From: Trametes villosa
Taxonomy: Eukaryota > Basidiomycota > Agaricomycetes > Polyporales > Polyporaceae
Assembly (NCBI GenBank): GCA_002964805.2
Contig: PUDQ02000143.1
Coordinates: forward strand, 630,001 to 694,000
Length of the DNA: 64,000 bases
Direction of reading: 5' to 3'
Positions 45,636 through 56,970 of the stretch are shown one piece after another. Both the position numbers and the translations under genes were made by a program. The notes beneath the pieces are model-generated. The model did no database searches. It was not told the DNA's origin and was given only the letters and a program-made list of their open reading frames with translations. How positions within the stretch are numbered: the first letter of the stretch is position 1; each line of letters starts with the position of its first letter.

Positions 45636-46019
45636 GGGCGCAGTCGCCGTGTTGCCCAAAATCCCACACCCGTGCCGTGCTCGCATCCATGACCCAGCAG
45701 CGCCCCTCCCGCGTCCCATACCTGCCCCCCTTCCTCTCTCGCTCGCTCTATAGCCCCCTGCCATCTTTAGGTCCCCGCTGTCTCCTGCATACGACTCTCC
45801 AATGACCGCATTGTAAACTGATCGCAAATGCTGTATGTTTGCTCTGTCGTATCCTGTGCATCGCCGTGTGGATTTGTAGCATTCATCTCGCCCCGATTGA
45901 CATCAAACCGCGCACGCGCGAACAGAGAGCACAACAAGTCCGTCGTAGATTGTACATCCTGCCTTCCATGTCCTACATCTTTCGCTGACTGCTCCCAGAC
46001 CGACCGCTTCACCTTCTCT
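45636..46019. other. Intergenic, convergent 3' ends
   Basis: 384 bases between NAC-beta and AIP1. No gene is visible. Confidence 0.5.
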
Positions 46020-48626
46020 TCACGCGTGGAACGTCACGCCCCAGCGGCGCACGCACCCGTCCGCGCCCGCGCTCGCGAGCTCCTTCTCCCCGAGCCAGAA
46101 CACGGCGCTCACGCCGCCCGGGTTCGCGTTCTTGATCGCGATGTTCTTCATCGGCCGCTGCACGCTCCACACGTACACGTGCGTGTCGAGCGAGCCCGAC
46201 GCGCAGTGCTGCCCGTCCGGCGCCCACGCGAGCGCGTTCACGCGCCCGCTGTGGAACGCCCAGCGCGAGGTGACCGCCTTGCGCTCCTTTGCGTCGAACA
46301 GCACGATCTTCCCGCTCGACTGTGTGTGGGCGCGGATGGGTAAGTGCTTAAAGGGGTGGGGTATGAGGAAAGGGTGCTTACGTCTCCGGACGTGAGGTGC
46401 GCGCCGTCGGGGGAGAAGGCGAGCGAGCTCACAGTCCCCTTATTCCCTTCGAGTGTCCCGCTCTCTGCGAGCGCCTTCCCGTCCCAAGAGTACAGACGGA
46501 CCTTCAGGTCCTGCAAAGCGACGACAACAGTGAGCATTCACAACAGATGATGGGCAACGGTAGGATGTAACGCACCTCGCCACCGACGGCAACGAGATTA
46601 CCCGCAGTCGCGATCGCGCTCGGGGTATACTTCAGCTTGAGCTCGAACACCTGCTGGTTGGAGCGCACGGCCTCGACGCTCTCCGTCTCCAGCACGAACA
46701 CCGTCCCGTCCGCGCCCACCGCGACGCCCTTCGGCTGCGACGCCGTGGAGAACTGCGCCGGACTTCTCGCAGGCACCTTATGAGCAAATGCCGACGCATA
46801 TGGGAAAAGGGGGGCGCGGGAGGGGGGACGCACGTGTAGCTTTGGCCGTCAAGCTCGCGCAGGCGGTCGTCGAGGCCGACGGAGTACACCTTGCCGTCCT
46901 GCGACGCGCCGAGCCCGGAGACGAGGGTCGTGTGCGCCTCGCCGCCCGCGTGCTCGTACCCCTCCTCTGCGTGGTGCAGGACGCGGCCGTCTGCGGTGCC
47001 CACGAAGAAGGTCGAGGAGGGGCCGGCGAGGCCGGCGGTGATCGCCTTTTGCGGACCCTACAGATATAATCGAGGATTGGGGTGAGCATAGAGCGAGAGC
47101 CTCGAGGGGAAGAAAGGAGTGCGCACATGGAGCACGCGCGCCGGCTTGTCGCCGACGCGCTTGTCGAAAATGTTGAGGTCCCCGGACATGGAGAGCGAAA
47201 CGATGCTGTCTTCCTCCGTCCAGGTGTTGCCGACTTGCTGGTGGGGCACGCTCGAGCCGAGCGTCCAAGTGACTTGTGCCTTCTTGGTCTCGACATCCCC
47301 TATCCGATGCATCAGTATTCTGCAAGTGCATCAGGGAGGGGGTACTCACATAGCTTGACGGTGCGGTCCGCGGCGGATGTCACGAGGGACTTGCTGTCCG
47401 GGCTCCAGCTGACTGCCATCTACGGGAGTTCAATGAGAAGGGTAGAGGTTTTCGGACGTGGTATGTACGTACGATGCTCCCGGTGTGGGGGCTGTCGGTG
47501 AACTCGCCGAGAGTCTCGCCGGTCTTGCCATCGTACACAAAGATCTTGTAGTCCGAGCCAACACTAGCGAAATGATCCCCGGAGGGCGAAAAGCGCACAT
47601 CCTGGACGAACTTCGTGTGCGTCTTGATGGTCTGTAGCATTACGGTAAGCACGTCTCATACGTGTCACTGTATCGTTAAGAACATCCCTTGTCGTACTTG
47701 AACGGAACGCCTAGGCAGGCCCCCTTATCGTTCAGTATACGAGTGCATTGGTTGCCGGGTTGTCTACGCACCTTGGTGGAAGACGATCGAGCCGTCGTCC
47801 GAAGCGGTCGCCGCGCGGAATGGGCGCTGCGCCCTGATGCTCACTGCGTTGATGGCCTGCGGATGCTCGTGAACAAGCTCTGCAGAGGTATCGGGTGTAT
47901 AAGGCTCCTACCTTCGAGTGTCCAATGATCTCTCCAGTCGAGGATCCGGTATCCACCATGAACGCATGTCCGAACCTAGACACAAAACTCGTCAGAACTA
48001 AGGTTCGAACAAAACGGTCGATCGCGTACTTGTCACGTCCATCCCCGGCCGCGATTATACGCTTGCTCTCGCCGTCCCACGCAAGGTCCTTCCTTCACCA
48101 GGGCCGTCGGCATCAGGCCATGTTCGACAGACATTGAACGCGCATGGACGTACACGACACCACCGATCACTTTGTACTCGGCTTTGAGAGTTTGTTCCTC
48201 TCCGAGGGTGTCCCAGATTCGAACTGGGGAGGACTGCTGAGCGAGTGGACGGCATAGAGCCTCTGTGTTGAATACGTACCTGTCCCAGTAGTGTCTGCAG
48301 ATGCACAGTAGTAGCCGGAGGGCGCGATGCGGGCAACAGTTGCAGGCTGGACGTGTCCTAGATACGCAGTTCCGACCGCAGCGTCCTGAGCTACTCTCTC
48401 AGCCTCTTGCGCTATAGCTTTCTTGGGAATCGAGACTGCAGACCTTCAAGTCACGTATCTGGCGAGTCATCAGCACTTTCTAAAGCCATTTCCCCGTCGA
48501 TGCACTCACAATGACGGCTCGCCCGTTGGTATACACGACCTTGTCCTTGCTGGAGCTGAGCTTGGTCGACTCTCCCCTCGTCGTTACCGGGTTGCATGGG
48601 TACACGACACCCTTGGTGAAAGACAT
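46020..48626 (-). CDS. AIP1: Actin-interacting protein 1, WD40-repeat protein
   Basis: AIP1 works with cofilin to disassemble actin filaments and is built of two WD40 propellers. Exons confirmed in frame are 46319-46020, 46510-46382, 46765-46576, 47057-46834, 47299-47127, 47419-47350, 47631-47473 and the first exon 48626-48510. Between 47.7 and 48.5 kb the blades are recognisable: [63 protein letters not shown]. Their joins are less certain. The exon ending VPFKYDK near 47.69 kb has no ordinary GT donor. Around 48.3-48.46 kb an extra Ala/Glu/Gln-rich segment and a frame change follow IRDLK. Later blades are clear, for example [20 protein letters not shown] and [19 protein letters not shown]. 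The N-terminus ([18 protein letters not shown]) is typical. Confidence 0.9.
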
Positions 48627-48727
48627 AGTGAGTCAAGGACACTGGTCCGCTGACGATTCCGCGGTACGAAGATGCAGCTCGCGCTGAAAGAGGGGGAAGA
48701 GAGAAGGCTGCGCAACGCCCGCGGCGC

Positions 48728-48828
48728 GCTGTGGCGACGAGATCGGCGGGGCGTACACCGCCAGACAGGATGCCGGGGAATTTCAGAGAACAGTTTGACA
48801 GTGGTATTCCTGAGTTCAAGCCAGTGGA
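48728..48828 (-). repeat. Dispersed repeat, copy 1 (inverted relative to 50639)
   Basis: Read on the minus strand it contains TGAAATTCCCCGGCATCCT then GTCTGGCGGTGTA, with TCCACTGG and ACTGGTATTC-like words upstream. The same order occurs at 50639-50740 on the plus strand. The two copies therefore form a large inverted pair about 1.8 kb apart. Confidence 0.6.
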
Positions 48829-50638
48829 TTTTCGAAAACCAACAAAGATTGTGATTTTTCAGCGGTAGCATCAGTCAGCTGTATGACAAGTAGGACATGC
48901 ATAGGCGCCCGCGCAGGCGGACGATGGGCGCGGCTGGGGAGCGAGCGACGAGCAGGCTTGCTGGTTCAGCGAAAGCTTCCTATCCTTTTTCACACCACCC
49001 AGAGATCAGAGAAAAGATCACTCATATATATATCCACACGCCAGCGCACTGTACTATATCACAAAGCGACATTAAGAGTGTTAGCGAAGTCCCCGAGGTC
49101 CCAGGATGTCGACGACACGGTACAGGTTGAACGTCAGCAATCGATGCCCTATATGTACCTAGCTAGGCAGCCTCTCGTCCCATCATGCCCTCTGCGAACG
49201 TGATTTGGCGGGAGGCGGTAGGGCTGTAGGGCTTGTTTGTGCCAATTGGCAGCCTGCTGAGGTGGTGGCGGGGTGCTGTTACGGGTGTCCGCGGTAGCGG
49301 GCTGAGCTGTCGCGAAGTTCGATGGCCAGTCATGGGCGTGAGTATGCTGTTCAGCTGAGGTTGGCGGCGGCGTTGCGGCATCGCGAGGAGGAGGGGGAAT
49401 ATGGGTGGAGACTAGATGTCCTGAGGGGCCAAGTGACGGGCGGATTGTAGGTCGCAAAACGAGTCAAACGACGAAGTCCACGAAGTTCCCGCTACCGAGA
49501 GGTAGTGGGTCTTTGTGCCCGTTTCACTCCCCCCGTGGGAATTTGGTATCCGTCACGTGCATTCTCGCCACATGTGTTAGCGCTCAGTTGCAGCTGCGTC
49601 TAGTGCTGCACAGATACGAGTAGATACGCTCGAAGGTCCGTATCTACTTAATACGTATTGATATCTTCACCCCGGCGCAGGGTATGTACTCGGGTCGTAT
49701 TGTATACCTATCATACTCATATTATATGCTTATGTACTGGTATTTACTGGTGGATGGTCACGTCGTCTCAGTACCCAATGTCGCCCCCGGAAACGCCCTT
49801 CAGCTGCTCTTTCGCGACGGTTGGGATCGACACCGTCTCACCCAGTAACGCCAGAGCGGTTGACGAGCCGATCCCCAACGTGTTCGGGGTGAGGGGAGGG
49901 CGACGCGCGACCATGACCAGGGTTTTGTGGTGGTTTGTTGGGCGCCTATATCATGTTCTCTGTACTCGGAGTACAAGTACGTAAGTCGGGGTTGTACTCT
50001 ACTCTATCGGACTTCTAACGTATTGTACCGGTCAGTACTGCGTGACCTCCTGGAGTACGAAACTCCGGTATGTATTCATACTCGTATCGATATTCATAAA
50101 GTTTATTGAATACTACTCGTATTTCTGTGCAGCACTAGCTGCGTCCAGTTTGCGTCCGCGTCTTGTCTTCTCCTCTCGCGCACAGAGTTGTGCAGACCTC
50201 TTCGCAGTCGACGTCTGCGGTCTCCCCTCGCTTCTATTATGGCTCTCACTGTCTGGAACCGGCGACGTGCGCCGGATTAGTGCAGCTAAATCCGGAGTCG
50301 CGACCTCTGAACGCGCGTCCGCACACGTGTAACTCATTGCTCTAGGGCTACATAACCGCGCTGTCGAATCCGCCGAAGTTGTACTTATTGTGGCCCCGTC
50401 CGTCCATATAATGAGTTGTATGATTTAGAACGCAGAGTCCGACAGAGCGAGGTAGCGGGCAATGCCGCTTGTCGGCGCTACAGACTTATCTGCCAAGTGT
50501 GCGCCGCACGTGACCGCCAATCTGCGGTGAAACCTTCGTTCCGTCGTTCCTCTGGGCTGCCACTGGCTGCACTGCGGGAACTCTGAAATCCCACTGGTTG
50601 CTCTTCAGTCATCCCACAAGTCTTGCTGACCTCTCATA
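48829..50638. other. Gene-free stretch with a GTA/TAC-rich island
   Basis: No gene is visible. Bases about 49630-50130 are more AT-rich than the surroundings and dense in GTAC, TACTCG and CGAGTA words. Confidence 0.45.
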
Positions 50639-50740
50639 TTCCACTGGATTTTACACTGGTATTCTACGGGTCTCGAGATTCCCCTGAAATTCCCCGGCCT
50701 CCTGTCTGGCGGTGTAGATGTCCCCGATTTGGCAGCAGGG
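50639..50740 (+). repeat. Dispersed repeat, copy 2
   Basis: Contains TTCCACTGG, ACTGGTATTC, TGAAATTCCCCGGCCTCCT and GTCTGGCGGTGTA in the same order as the reverse complement of 48728-48828. It has no coding capacity and may be a short transposon-derived repeat. Confidence 0.6.
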
Positions 50741-51044
50741 CGCGGTCACCTGACTGCATGCTACTGTATGAATCTCGCGCGACGCGACGCGTAGCGCGTT
50801 CAGCCTGCACCAGGAACAGGTTCAAGGACGAAACATCTCGTCGTAAACACATCGAGTCGAGCTATGCAGACTTGAGAATAACTATAGCGGTCAGTACCCA
50901 GCGACAACGACGTAGCAGGAGATACACAAACACTATCAAGCAATTGAACTGAACATTATATCATCACCATCAGCCTATCATACATACACAGAGCAGGACC
51001 CGTCAGAAGGTAAACGCAAAGCACCGTCTCAAAATCGTGTTCTC
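50741..51044. other. Intergenic
   Basis: Nothing recognisable. Confidence 0.45.
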
Positions 51045-52546
51045 TCAATCGTCAGTCGGCTTCTCATCAACGCTGTAGTTCTTAAACGGATCCTTCCGGA
51101 GCGCCTCACCCTCTGCGCTCATCGTGACAGGCTTCACAGCGGGGGCGGGTTTCGGCCTCATAACAGAGCCAGGCGCTGCAGCAGGTTGCGCCTGAGGCGA
51201 CTCGGGCTAGAGGCATTTTCAGCATACCGGCTCGGTCTCTGTATGAGATTCTCTCACCTCCTCGTCCTTGAACGGGACGAACTTCGGCGTGGATGGCACG
51301 GCAGGCTCAGCCTTGCTCGGCGGCTCCTCCTCGTCGCGGAAGATAGCGATCGAGCTCTTCCCCGCCGCCTTCCCCTTCTTGCTCGCCGGCACCGGTGGCG
51401 GCGGCATATCCTCCGCCGCCTCCTCGTCCGGCTCGGGGTCGCGGAAGACCGCGATCTTCGATCCGGACGCCGCGCGCTTCGATTTGCCCGCTTGCCGAAG
51501 CGTAGAGCCCGCGGCCTTGCTCACCTCGACTGTGTTCTCCTTGATGCGCGTCTTGCGCGTGCCGAGCTCCGGCCAGGGGGTCGGGTTCGACGCCTGCTCT
51601 GGATCGTTCTCCGCATCGCCCGAAGGGTCAACGAAGATCGGCATGCGACCGTTCGGCCTTGGGACCGCGGGAGCAGCGAATACGTCTTCGGTGCCAGAAG
51701 GAGCCCGGGTGGAACCTGAACGGGAGGAGCGCGTACGGGAGGTGGACGAGGACGCGGCGGGTTCGCCCAGTGGCCTCCTGCGAGTGGCAGTGGCACCTCC
51801 GGAAGAGGCGGGCGCTGCAGCGGCGGTAAGGGAGTTGGATGATGAAGACGAGGCAGAGGGGAGGGTTGGGGAGGCCATCATGCGCTTCTGGAACTCGCGG
51901 TGCTTGGCCTCGAGCCGCTCGAGCGGGGCAGCCTTGCGCGCGATGCCCAGCATGTACGTATCGTCCGCCTCGGCGCGCCTGACGCGTCTTCAGCCCCACA
52001 TCCCCCCCAGAAGCAATACAACGCTCACCTGTTCGCCCGCTCGAGCGCCGCCGCGTACTCCTCGTAGAACAGCGCGTGCGCGGTGCCGATCTCGTTCACG
52101 AGCAGGTACTTGAAGATCACCGTCGGCTTGTCGACGTAGCCCGCGTAGAGCGTCCACAGCTTCAGGTAGCGCAGGTCCGCGCGCCAGCGCCCGCCGCGGT
52201 CGTCGCGCAGCACGCGCGTCGCCTCCTCGAGCAGCTCGAGCAGGCCCGACTCCGCGCTGTGCCCCTGCGGGTAGTTCTCGACCGTCCAGAACACGAAGCG
52301 GCTGTACGCCTCGAGCGGGTCCGCGTCGTCGTCGTCGTCCTCCAGCGCGAGCGTGACGTTCGCGCGGTGCCGCCGCCGTGCGTCGGCGAGCCGGCTCTCG
52401 CGCTGGGCGTGTGGCGTGGAGAAGATGGCGGAGAGCGCGGTGACGCGCCGGCCGGACGCGAGGGGCTGGATGTTCTCCTTTGCGGCTTCGAGGACGTCGC
52501 CGTCGACGATGAGAGGGGTGCTCGGTTCGTCGGTGAACACGTCCAT
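51045..52546 (-). CDS. MAD3: Spindle checkpoint protein Mad3 (BubR1-like, no kinase), 466 aa
   Basis: Three minus-strand exons join in frame: 52546-52029, 51978-51258 and 51206-51045. Mad3 is part of the mitotic checkpoint complex that holds Cdc20 and the anaphase-promoting complex until chromosomes attach. The KEN box is residues 23-25 (AAKENIQP). A Mad3/Bub1 homology region follows: DPLEAYSRFVFWTVENYPQG, LLELLEEATRVL, RYLKLWTLYAGYVDKP, FKYLLVNEIGTAHALFYEEY. The next exon carries the end of that helical region (RRAEADDTYMLGIARKAAPL) and a disordered Ser/Pro/Glu-rich part. Two similar segments, KIAVFRDPE and SIAIFRDEEE, repeat there. The C-terminus is GEALRKDPFKNYSVDE. No kinase domain follows, so this is Mad3 rather than Bub1. 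Confidence 0.92.
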
Positions 52547-53247
52547 TGTGGGTGTGGTGGTGGTAGAAGTACAAAGAAGGTGGCTGTCGGGATGAAGCGC
52601 GATCCTCAAGTTGAGCGCTTGAGCAGCTGCTTAAGTAGCTACTTGTTATCACACTCACAGAATCTAGTAGTCTGTTAATTATGCCGACAAGAGCTAGTAA
52701 TGAGCTCGTTTGGTTTGTTTACACCGAGTAGTGACCTCGTCAGTAAGCCGGGTAAGGCTCATTTGCAAACAACGCACTAGCCTCTTACGAAGCTCTCAAG
52801 CTGTATAATAATACAGGTCATGGGCACACTGTCTCAAAGTACGCAGAGATGGTCCACTACGACGGCTTTGTTTGCAACTTCCCGCATCATCCTCCGAGCC
52901 TCTCCGTGCTTGTCTGCGTCACGCCGCGAAGCTTCGTACAGCTGCTGGTATCCTTACACTAGTGCCTAGAGAACTCGGGAGCGGCGTCAGCCATCCGACG
53001 CGATGGTGCAGCCTACGGTAGTACTGCCCCATAGCGGTTCAAGCCTGGTGGTGCGTTACGCCGGCGTCCTTCATAAGATAACTCGACGGCGGTAGGGTTC
53101 CTGTCTATGAGCGCGGCGCATACCAGAGAGCTGGATCACTCCGGTGGGGTCCATGGCGCGGTTTGCTCCTCGGACCAGGTGCTGTTCAACCCCAAGGATG
53201 ACTGTATCACAGTTGTGTCAGATCCCAATTCGAGCCCGCAGACACGC
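52547..53247. other. Intergenic
   Basis: No gene is visible. A short terminal exon of the F-box gene to the right could lie here but cannot be placed. Confidence 0.45.
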
Positions 53248-54831
53248 TCAGCAGCTTACCTGGTCCATGTTGGACAGCGTGAGGTCTTCTGTCAGCTCCG
53301 TCCGCTCCATCGCGTCCTCATCCAGCTGCCGGGGTTTTCCTGAGGGCTGGGGCGCGCTCTGAGTGACCCGGCTCCAAGCGGTTTGCGCGATCCAGCGACC
53401 ACGCGTCGGCGATCGTGGGACGTCTTCCGCGAACTGGCCGCCCGTGTCCACGAAGACGCATTGCAGGGTCGGGACGGCATGCATCAACTCCGCGGCAAGC
53501 TGCCCGTGGTCGAGGTCGACGAGACTCCGCACGAAGCTTTTGGAGTACGGCAAGCAGTCCTCGTATAGATCGATTTCGTAGTAAACGGCCAAACGGAGGT
53601 GCGTGAGGCGTAGAACGCGAATGGAGTCGATCACTTTCGCCTAATGGTTTGGTTCAGTATGGAGCCGCATGAAAGAGACTAGACAACGTACAAGCAGCTC
53701 TCGCCACTGCAAGTTCTTCACGCCGTCCTGATCGACGTCGTCGATCCCCGTCCAGGGGTTGTCATAACTCAGCACGACCCGCAGATGTGTCAGCCTTGGG
53801 ACAACCTCGGGAGGGAACAGATCCTGGAAGACGGAGTCGCCATGGGAAAGTGCAACTGATAGGCCGAGGTGTATCGGTGGGGTCGAGCGGAGGATCTCTA
53901 CCATCTGGTCTTTGTGATGGCTGCATAGACCCACCATGATACTCCGCACCGGACATGTCAATCCGAGGACGAACACGGACAACGCGTTCCCCTCGACGCA
54001 ATCCAGATCCTTCCACGACCGCAGCTTCTGGCGCTCCTGGTTTGACAGGCGGATGCGCTGCTGCTTCGGCACATTGTCTTCCAGTTCGCTGAGCCAAAAC
54101 CCGAGTCCAAGAGTGTCGTCAAGTGCAGGGAACTTGGCTATGAGGATATCGGTCCGTATGATGCCGTCTGCTATCCGTGCGTAGAGCGAACGTAGGGCGG
54201 GATACCGAGCTCCCTTTACATCAAGCGTCAAGGACCCGATCCCCGTGATGTCCAGGACTTCGAGTGTGTCGGAGAGATGACGCAGAAAAGTGTCGAGTTC
54301 GGTGACCTTGAAGCCGTAGTTAGCATTGGGGATAGGGACTCGGAGGATACGAAGGGTCGAGACAGAACGCGTGGACCGAACGATCTCCTCCGATTCTTTG
54401 CAGTCTACCATCAGTCCGAGCTCGCGCAGTGTCGGCAGACGGGCGATAGCCTCAGATAGCCTTGGGTCTGAGAGGCAGTCGAAAGTCCAGCGAGGACTAG
54501 GCATGGTGAGCGTGCTGAGGTGTGGGGCGTTGTCCAAGATCTCGACAAGGCACCGTACAGTCTCCGATCGAGTGTTTTCATCGGCCATATGGATGTCGAT
54601 AGTCAAAGCTCGGACGCAGGGCATGCGTGTTTCTGGGTTGGCGAAGACGAACTCGTGGAAGGCGCGAGTTGTCCGTTCGTTCTTCAGCAAGATAGGCTTC
54701 ATAGTGAGTAGTCGTTTCAAGGCTATGACGCGAAGGTCTCGGGACACGAGTGAGAAGGAGAGGATCGTTGCGACATGGTTCATGGAGTTGCAGATGAGCT
54801 CGATAACGTCCAGGTCAAGTTCGGCGTGCAT
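53248..54831 (-). CDS. F-box-like/LRR protein, about 505 aa
   Basis: Two minus-strand exons: 54831-53692 (380 codons) and 53640-53248, joined in phase 0 across a 51-base intron. The N-terminus (LDLDVIELICNSMNHVATIL, then FSLVSRDLRVIALKRLL) is a weak F-box of the type seen in mushroom-forming fungi. Leucine-rich repeats follow (LPTLRELGLMVDC, LEVLDITGIGSL, ARYPALRSLYARI). It is paralogous to 56879-58564 and to the fragment at 61564. The end is uncertain. The frame can stop at 53248, or a GTAAGC donor at 53259 could lead to a small last exon. It is a probable SCF substrate receptor of unknown target. Confidence 0.75.
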
Positions 54832-56218
54832 CGCGGATTACGGAGAGGTAGTCAGCCTTTTTCTGCCCACCAGGAAAAATTCAGTATAGTCTGGTGAGCT
54901 GATAATAAGGTGCTGACCGTATTGCTTGCTTAACGTTGTTGGCGCAACGCTTGGGGTCTGGTTGGGCGAGATAGTGGCCACTGGCAAGAACCGAGTGAGG
55001 GACGCTTGCTATGCCCTCTGTGTGAGCGGCTGCCACGTGGTCTGCTGTTCGCCGGCGCCCGCCAACATCTCGCGATGGCAGACACAACTCTTTACCGCCA
55101 CCATCTACCCGTTATCCTAGAAGCCCAGCAACACAGAAAAACCGCGCTGCTATCCAGACATTAAGTCCTGAAAAGCAGCCTGCTAAGGAATATGTGCGAA
55201 ATGACCCACCACGTCCTCGAGGTTTCACTACCTCTCACTGATCTTAAACACCCTCGCCATCTGCCTCATGACCCGCGATCTTCGTGTATTCGCTTGGGAA
55301 CCGCCACCTTGCAGCCTTCGCATTGTTCTTGTGCAGACGCACTCACTCTGTGCGATTTCTACGACAACCTGTGCTCCGCGGCTCCTAGGGCCGAGGATGT
55401 ACGACGGTACGGCTGCGGTATTACCTAGCTCACTTGTGCGGCCGTTACTTCGCGCCACTTCAGATTTTTTCTGTATTAGCATTGCATCAGCTACAAGGAC
55501 CGCGAGTTAGGCAGCGGTCCCGGCGACCGGCATCCAAGCGCCTTCGTCCGGCGGGAGCTCCCTTGCGAGCGTCTACATCTCAATGACCGAGCGAAGGTGA
55601 GCACCTACCGCCCTGCTGGCTCCAGCCGTATGCGGCACGGCCGGAGAATCACTGAGTCAGGTCTTCCCTACGATTCGCAAAACTCGTCTCCCCGGGTTGA
55701 GGATGGCCCCCGCAATTGCACGAACTCGCGAAGGCGCACCGGAGACGGCAGCGACAGCACCATCCGACTCGTCTCCAGCTATGACCGGTGGACCTAGTTC
55801 CCGGACGGGTCCTTGTTGACCCCACAGAACATGGGCATCGTGCAGTGTCATAGAGCTATTTCGTGGCTCAGAGGCACAGCGCCGCGCGTCGCGCTACTCG
55901 ACGTATCATTCGGATTTAGCCAACTAAGGTGAAGGGTCGCCTCCATTCTTTCAAAGATGAGACGCCTACAAGGGTATATAACCCGCCTGAAGCATCGCAG
56001 TGTCCCCAGGCCTCTGCATCTGCATACTCGGTACGCACTGAGCACACTCTGTTTGAACCGGACCTCACTAATGGTCGCTCTTACAGAAGCTCTGCGCATC
56101 CCAAACCCACCCTTCTAACCAACCCGCTCATCCCTAACTTCTCACAACTGTACGCCGGTCTCCCTGTTGTCTTTCCGCAGCTCCCTGTCGCTCACTTACC
56201 ATGCGCATCCTCTGCCAG
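54832..56218. other. Intergenic, promoter and leader of small-protein gene C
   Basis: No convincing gene between 54832 and about 55950. The right end holds the TATA box and a leader with two intron-like segments before gene C. Confidence 0.45.
55975..55981 (+). promoter_or_regulatory. TATA box of small-protein gene C
   Basis: TATATAA 238 bases before the coding ATG. The leader then contains CAGGCCTCTGCATCTGCATA and a CACTAATG...TTACAG intron end, both matched upstream of gene A. Confidence 0.65.
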
Positions 56219-56467
56219 ATGACCGGCAGCATCATCGTCATCAACGCTAACTCTGAGCCGTGCCACGTCTTCGTCTCCAAGTACTCGCGCAAGTCCGCCA
56301 GCGACGACTGGTTCGTCATCCCCGCCGGCCAGCGCGAGTCATGGGCGCGCGACGGCTGGGAGCTCGTCGCGTTCAAGACCGGCGACGACAGCGACCGCGC
56401 GGGAGTATACGTCCCGGTGAACTCCACCGTCACCTTCCACGACCTCAATGCTATCTCTAGCGCCTGA
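56219..56467 (+). CDS. Small GSI/SWxRDGWE-family protein C, 82 aa
   Basis: A single-domain copy very close to protein A: GSIIVINANSEPCHVFVSK, SDDWFVIPAGQRESWARDG, WELVAFK, SDRAGVYVPVNSTVTF. I place the start at 56219 because the ATG directly follows CTGCCAG, an intron-end sequence, as in genes A, B and D. An in-frame ATG at 56201 would add six residues. No signal peptide. Function unknown. Its 3' flank is a segmental duplicate of the flank of gene B. Confidence 0.8.
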   Translation: MTGSIIVINANSEPCHVFVSKYSRKSASDDWFVIPAGQRESWARDGWELVAFKTGDDSDRAGVYVPVNSTVTFHDLNAISSA

Positions 56468-56499
56468 AGGCCTGACGTCTCGGGCTGACGAGAGCGCGG

Positions 56500-56970
56500 G
56501 ACACTCCGAAGCGTATCATTGGGGAAACTGCGACGACGTATGGGCTGCGATGTCAGTAGATTTGGTTAAATGATATCATAGTGATTGGGGTCGTTGAACG
56601 CTCGAGATGCATAGCGTGCTCAGTTGGGCACGCCCACTCAAGGCTTTCGAAAGTGCAAGCTCATGGAGCGGGCCTTGCCTTCGAACTCATACCAGTGAAA
56701 CCAGCATACGAACTCACATTGTCGAAACGAAAGACTAAACCTCAAACGGACGCTCGCGTATACGTATCAGTGAGGAGGAAGCCACGGCGCTCCTTCGTCT
56801 TCGGCCCACGTAGTATCATCGAACCCTAGGTGAGTCTGTTTTGGAACCGCGTCAATTCACAATGCACAACACCCTCTGTTACGACGGTGAGCCACTCACT
56901 TTATCACAACTGGACAGAGTCATGTCTTCTTCGTCCAGTAACCGAGGTATTGCATCTTCGCTGAGTCTCT
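56500..56970. repeat. Segmental duplicate, copy 2 (partner 42830-43290)
   Basis: Sequence downstream of gene C that matches the flank of gene B in order and orientation. It overlaps the 3' end of the F-box/LRR gene at 56879. Confidence 0.65.
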
